Assembly (NCBI GenBank): GCA_030615605.1
Contig: JAUWYY010000003.1
Coordinates: forward strand, 1-64,000
Direction of reading: 5' to 3'
Origin: a bacterium
GTDB taxonomy: Bacteria > Armatimonadota > Zipacnadia > Zipacnadales > Zipacnadaceae
Length of the DNA: 64,000 bases
Part shown: piece after piece, positions 60,660 through 64,000 of the stretch
Layout of the letters: each line of letters opens with the position of its first letter
Position numbering within the stretch: the first letter of the stretch is position 1
Translations under genes and position numbers: made by a program
Notes under the pieces: model-generated
Database searches by the model: none
What the model saw: the letters and a program-made list of their open reading frames with translations, nothing else
Told to the model about the DNA's origin: nothing

Positions 60660-61391
60660 TCAACTTGGCCCAAGCTGGGGCAGCCACGCCGACAGCCACG
60701 ACATCTTCCCAAGTACCAGCAACAATCCAAACAAAATCAACAAGGCCCCGGCAATCTGCGAGACTATCTGAGCATAGCGTGAGGCCCGCTGAATCAGGCG
60801 CAGCAGCGCCTCGCCCATAAGCAGGGCTGCAGCCAGGAAGGGAAGGGCCAGGCCGGCTGAGTAAGCAGTCAGCAGTATGACGCCCTGCCCAACCGTCTCA
60901 AGCTGACTGGCTATTAACAGGATGGGAGCAAGAATCGGCCCCACGCAGGGCGACCAGCCTGCCGCAAATACCGCTCCGATGACCACCGCGCCCAGGTATC
61001 CCGCCGGACGATCCTGGAGCTGAAGCCGCGTATCCCGCTGCAAGGCATTTGCCTTTAGTAGACCCATCAGGTGCAAGCCCAGCAAGATGACAATGAGACC
61101 GCCGATGCGCTGTATCCAGACCTGATACTCTCTGAGCAGGTCGCCGACGGAACTGGCCGCCGCTCCCAGAGCAATGAACACCAGGGAAAAGCCGACTATA
61201 AACAGTACCGAATTCAGAACGAGAGAAGCTCTTTGGCGGGTCGGAAGACTCGCGTCGGCTTGCTTCAGTGACACTCCTGTCACGAATGACAGATACGACG
61301 GCAGCAACGGGATGGTGCAGGGTGACAGAAATGAAGCCAGGCCCGCCAGGAAAGCCGCTGAGAGAGTAACCGTGTCAGTAATCGCTGCCAA
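60660..61391 (-). CDS. ccdA: CcdA-type thiol-disulfide membrane transporter
   Basis: 243 residues, six membrane helices. The two family cysteines are present in L-S-P-C-T-I-P-L-L-P-S-Y and G-W-S-P-C-V-G-P-I-L. It carries reducing power across the cytoplasmic membrane for cytochrome c maturation or thioredoxin-like proteins outside. The frame is open further upstream to 61466, but that part is encoded by the structured repeat (61413-61508) and has no conserved content; I place the start at the TTG at 61391 with AAAGGAAG next to it, which gives a usual CcdA length. No thioredoxin-like partner gene is adjacent. Confidence 0.88.
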   Translation of the reverse strand: MAAITDTVTLSAAFLAGLASFLSPCTIPLLPSYLSFVTGVSLKQADASLPTRQRASLVLNSVLFIVGFSLVFIALGAAASSVGDLLREYQVWIQRIGGLIVILLGLHLMGLLKANALQRDTRLQLQDRPAGYLGAVVIGAVFAAGWSPCVGPILAPILLIASQLETVGQGVILLTAYSAGLALPFLAAALLMGEALLRLIQRASRYAQIVSQIAGALLILFGLLLVLGKMSWLSAWLPQLGPS

Positions 61392-61412
61392 CTTCCTTTC
61401 ACCCGCAAGATT

Positions 61413-61508
61413 CACAAACGGATTTTGCGGAAAACCCGCTTTTTGAAAAAAGCCGGTCTTCCGCACCTTTCCGGCAAAAACTTTTACACTTGAACAGTAC
61501 GGCTATCA
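61413..61508. repeat. Structured ~96-bp repeat, copy 2
   Basis: Same element as 59061-59152, 2352 bases away, with both stems kept. It covers the region directly upstream of ccdA, so a promoter for ccdA would lie in or behind it. Confidence 0.85.
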
Positions 61509-61575
61509 AGTGCTCTCTTTATAACACAGAACGCATCACAGACCGGCTTAATTCCCAACTGTGGATACTTCCCCG

Positions 61576-61872
61576 CTATAACGCGCCGGCCTCGCGGAGC
61601 CGTTGCTTCAACTGGCTGGCACTAAGTCCCACAACCCGCAGCGTTTTGTCGCGGCTGTGGTGACCGGAGATTATGGCCAGGTCGCCGGTAGGCACACCCA
61701 GAGCGTCACCAAGCAGTCGCAGCAGTGCTTGGTTAGCTGCCGCCTCTACTGGTGGCGCGCTTACCCGCACCACCAGCGCCGAACCTCGTATCCCGCCGAA
61801 TCCTTCCTGGGGCGATCGCGGAATGACGCGGACGTCAAATCTAGTGCTAGCGCGCTGCGGCCGTGAGTTCAT
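61576..61872 (-). CDS. DUF167 (YggU-family) protein
   Basis: 98 residues with the family's core: V-x-V-x-P-R-S marks, a strand L-V-V-R-V-S-A-P-P-V-E-A-A-A-N-Q-A-L-L, and G-H-H-S-R-D-K-T-L-R-V near the end. Widespread small protein of unknown role. The ATG overlaps the end of the CPBP protease gene by four bases. Confidence 0.92.
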   Translation of the reverse strand: MNSRPQRASTRFDVRVIPRSPQEGFGGIRGSALVVRVSAPPVEAAANQALLRLLGDALGVPTGDLAIISGHHSRDKTLRVVGLSASQLKQRLREAGAL

Positions 61873-63335
61873 ATTAGCGCATAAGCAGCCAGCAACAGGA
61901 AGACGAAACTGTTGTACATAGCGTGCGTTACCATCGGCGCAATCAGGGATCCGCTGCGCTCGTACAGATAGGCCAGCACCACACCGATCAGCGTGATTGC
62001 CAGCAAGCTACTCACCGGGACGGCAACGTGGGCAGCGGCGAAAATCAGGGCACTTATCACCGCCGCTCCCGGCACCGTCATAATTCGGCGCAAGCCCGCA
62101 TAGACAAATCCTCGAAATATTGTCTCCTCGATCAGCGGGGCAATAATTCCGACTAGCAGAAAATAGACGGCAAATGTAAGCGGGTTGCGTGTTTCCAGAA
62201 ACACCTCCAGAGGTGCTTTTGGCGCCAGGGGCACAATCCGTTCTATCCCGAACTGGCCAAGCACACTCAAAGCTATCGCCAGCAGCGCCACCACCACCCC
62301 AAATCCGACAATCCCCTGTCCAACGGACGCAGCCACACGATGCCACTTCAGCCCCAGCAGCTCCCAGACGCTCCGGCGGCGCCCGATGCGGTACACTATC
62401 AGAGCGATGGTGCAAGCCCCGCAGAATAGGTACCCAACCGCCATCAAGATGGCATCAGTCGTCTCCGAAGACAGGGCCGCCCCGACGCTCCCCCGCAGGG
62501 CAGCCACGACCACTGATACGCACACCAGCAGCAACAGCAAAACCACCAGCGCCTCGGCTACATCCACCAGATTCCACGGCTTGCGCCACGGTGACGCGCT
62601 GCGCTGGCGACCGGCCAGCCAGGTAATCACCACCATCGCCAGTATCACCACCCCCACCAACCCCATCACTGCGTAGAAGGCCATCAGTAGGCCGACAATA
62701 CCAGAGAATACCATCTGGCGGTCCTGCCAATGGGCACGGAGTTGCTCGGCCTGATCCCGCTGGCCCACTCGCTCGTACAGGTCCACCCGGGTCATAGTAG
62801 CCAGCCAGCGCTCTTGCTCGTCAAGCAGAGCCACCCGTTTCAACAGGCTCAGCTCTTCGACTGATTCATCAGCATACAATCGGATAAGCAGCGAATAGAG
62901 CTTGGTGTTTTCTGCATCGCGCTGGATAGCCCGTTCGAACATAACCCGGGCATGGTCGCGGTATCCTGATTTGGCATAGATGATACCCAGGCGGCCACTG
63001 GCCTTGGCTGATCCTTGCGGGCCCAGCGCGCCACGTTCATACAGGGCAACAGCAGTCTGCTGGAGCTGATGAGCGCTGAAAGCATCGCCAACGCGGGCTT
63101 CGTAGCCGGAAGCAGCCAGCCCCACGCTGACCCGGTAGAGTATGTCGGCGGGCAGTGTCATCTGAGCCGGCGACTCCAGCCAACTGCCCGAGGCCAGGTC
63201 ATATGGCCCGCCCGCCAGAGCCAGCAATAGACCAGTAAGCGCCGCCAGCACCACAATGATGACGATTCGGGTCACATTGGAGTCGGGCCGAGGAGTTTTT
63301 CTGAACTGAGCGGGTACCAGGTGAGGGTCAGTCAT
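61869..63335 (-). CDS. CPBP-family intramembrane protease with TPR-like N-terminal half
   Basis: 488 residues. A first helix (about 22-42), an outside or inside helical-repeat part (about 75-215), then about eight membrane helices. The Abi/CPBP motifs are in the C-terminal block: E-E-T-I-F-R (E-E-x-x-x-R), F-A-A-A-H, and a third H-A-M-Y-N-S. Related to Rce1-type prenyl-protein proteases; substrates in bacteria are mostly unknown. The combination with tetratricopeptide-like repeats suggests a partner protein. Coupled to the DUF167 gene by ATGA. Confidence 0.88.
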   Translation of the reverse strand: MTDPHLVPAQFRKTPRPDSNVTRIVIIVVLAALTGLLLALAGGPYDLASGSWLESPAQMTLPADILYRVSVGLAASGYEARVGDAFSAHQLQQTAVALYERGALGPQGSAKASGRLGIIYAKSGYRDHARVMFERAIQRDAENTKLYSLLIRLYADESVEELSLLKRVALLDEQERWLATMTRVDLYERVGQRDQAEQLRAHWQDRQMVFSGIVGLLMAFYAVMGLVGVVILAMVVITWLAGRQRSASPWRKPWNLVDVAEALVVLLLLLVCVSVVVAALRGSVGAALSSETTDAILMAVGYLFCGACTIALIVYRIGRRRSVWELLGLKWHRVAASVGQGIVGFGVVVALLAIALSVLGQFGIERIVPLAPKAPLEVFLETRNPLTFAVYFLLVGIIAPLIEETIFRGFVYAGLRRIMTVPGAAVISALIFAAAHVAVPVSSLLAITLIGVVLAYLYERSGSLIAPMVTHAMYNSFVFLLLAAYALI

Positions 63336-63374
63336 TATGCACCTGACGGCAGAACTGCAATCTACGGACTCCAG

Positions 63375-63647
63375 TTACCGTAACAGAATTCGCTCAACTA
63401 TTGACAGTAGGACAAACAAGACCAGTGGGGAAAAATCCATCGGCGAGTTTTTCTGATAGGGCGCCAACAGCCGCCGGATCGGCTGCAGCAGCGGATCGGT
63501 GATCCTGTAGCAGAAACTGCGAAGCTCCACCAGCGTCGGCGATCGGGAGGAAACTGGTACCCAACTGAGAAGAACCCTGCCTAGCAGGATTATGTAGAAG
63601 GCGGTGAAGACGAAATCTATTAAGCGGAGGGCAAACACCGGCATCAT
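63375..63647 (-). CDS. YggT-family membrane protein
   Basis: 90 residues, two membrane helices with the family loop S-F-C-Y-R-I-T-D-P-L-L-Q-P-I-R-R-L between them and F-S-P-L-V-L-F. Commonly encoded right after proC, as here. Implicated in osmotic or division-related membrane functions in some bacteria; role not settled. Confidence 0.92.
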   Translation of the reverse strand: MMPVFALRLIDFVFTAFYIILLGRVLLSWVPVSSRSPTLVELRSFCYRITDPLLQPIRRLLAPYQKNSPMDFSPLVLFVLLSIVERILLR

Positions 63648-63672
63648 ACCTCGCTGGGAGAAATCAGAGTGC

Positions 63673-64000
63673 TTACTGCCCCAGTTCCTGTGAGCGGCGC
63701 GCGGCTGCTATGACTGCTTCAATAGCTGCGTTGCGCAGCCCCTTCTGCTCGAGGACACGCAAGCCAGCCGCCGTGGTACCACCCGGCGAGGTAACAGCTT
63801 CCCGCAACTCGCCCGCGCCGCGGCCTTCCAATACCCACTGGGCAGCCCCCCGCGTAGTCTGGGCAGCCAGTTGCACGGCTGCTTCCCGAGGCAAGCCCAC
63901 CGCTACTGCGCCATCCACAAGCGCCTCGATAAACAAGGCCACAAAGGCCGGTCCGCTACCAGAAACGCCGGTTACCGCATCGAGAAGACGCTCTTCGACC
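63673..64000 (-). CDS. proC: Pyrroline-5-carboxylate reductase, C-terminal part
   Basis: The gene runs off the right edge; the last 108 residues are visible. They begin in the linker and show A-V-T-G-V-S-G-S-G-P-A-F, the substrate-binding loop of the dimerisation domain, then D-G-A-V-A-V-G-L and T-S-P-G-G-T-T-A-A-G-L near the end. It makes proline from pyrroline-5-carboxylate. It precedes yggT by 25 bases, the usual order. Confidence 0.95.
   Translation of the reverse strand, partial: VEERLLDAVTGVSGSGPAFVALFIEALVDGAVAVGLPREAAVQLAAQTTRGAAQWVLEGRGAGELREAVTSPGGTTAAGLRVLEQKGLRNAAIEAVIAAARRSQELGQ

Noticed and set aside
59061-61508. CRISPR array
   Set aside because: Only two repeat units 2.3 kb apart with genes between; no regular spacers and no cas genes anywhere in the window.

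Overview
The window is chromosomal DNA of a GC-rich, uncultured-type bacterium. Several genes point to a two-membrane envelope (a CBM9/DUF5916 barrel-like protein, a porin-like secreted protein). The signalling and cell-wall block (FHA, FtsW/RodA, class B PBP, PASTA kinase) and the Gram-positive-type LexA box are Terrabacteria-like. Gfo/Idh/MocA and URO-D family enzymes and many secreted proteins of unknown function fit Armatimonadota or a neighbouring phylum. This placement is an inference from gene content only; there is no rRNA in the window.

Layout. 1-7.4 kb: end of a DUF5808 membrane protein, an ECF sigma/anti-sigma pair followed by a polymer-forming envelope protein, a CBM9-barrel protein, a decayed copy of the polymer-forming protein's tail, and a secreted protein closed by a strong terminator. 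7.5-9.4 kb: a self-contained operon of two paralogous membrane proteins and a winged-helix regulator, with a consensus promoter and an inverted-repeat operator. 9.5-17.9 kb (minus strand): secreted protein, gltX, two tandem small membrane genes interleaved with copies of the rimO 3' end, rimO, an orphan DNA methyltransferase, ftsK. 18-24 kb (plus): FHA, FtsW/RodA, a PBP lacking key catalytic residues, PASTA kinase, discoidin-like protein. 24-36 kb: oxidoreductase, response regulator, M24 peptidase, aroQ, O-antigen-ligase/TPR protein, inositol-phosphatase-like protein, membrane glycosyltransferase, recD2, URO-D family. 36-43 kb: purA, tkt, an MFS gene between two 105-bp direct repeats, guaA.

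43-49.4 kb is the most unusual stretch. A LexA-type box sits inside a consensus promoter in front of a Y-family (ImuB-like) protein and a truncated DUF6504-like ORF. Next comes a cobalt ECF-transporter operon (porin-like protein, cbiM, cbiN, cbiQ, cbiO), and then a truncated, frameshifted 3' piece of an error-prone DnaE polymerase. This reads as a mutagenesis operon that was interrupted and has decayed. 49.5-51.3 kb: tRNA-Asp and a TPR protein with a degenerate M48 peptidase domain. 51.4-59 kb: the translation/transcription operon rimP, nusA (with an IF2_N-like tail), infB, DUF503, a fused RbfA-NrnA protein, truB, ribF. 59-61.5 kb: two unknown membrane proteins and ccdA between two copies of a structured ~92-96 bp repeat. 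61.5-64 kb: yggU (DUF167), a TPR/CPBP membrane protease, yggT and the C-terminal part of proC.

A recurring theme is partial duplication of gene ends (both ends of rimO, the tail of the polymer-forming gene) and pseudo-enzymes that keep their fold but lose catalytic residues (PBP, M48, ImuB-like).
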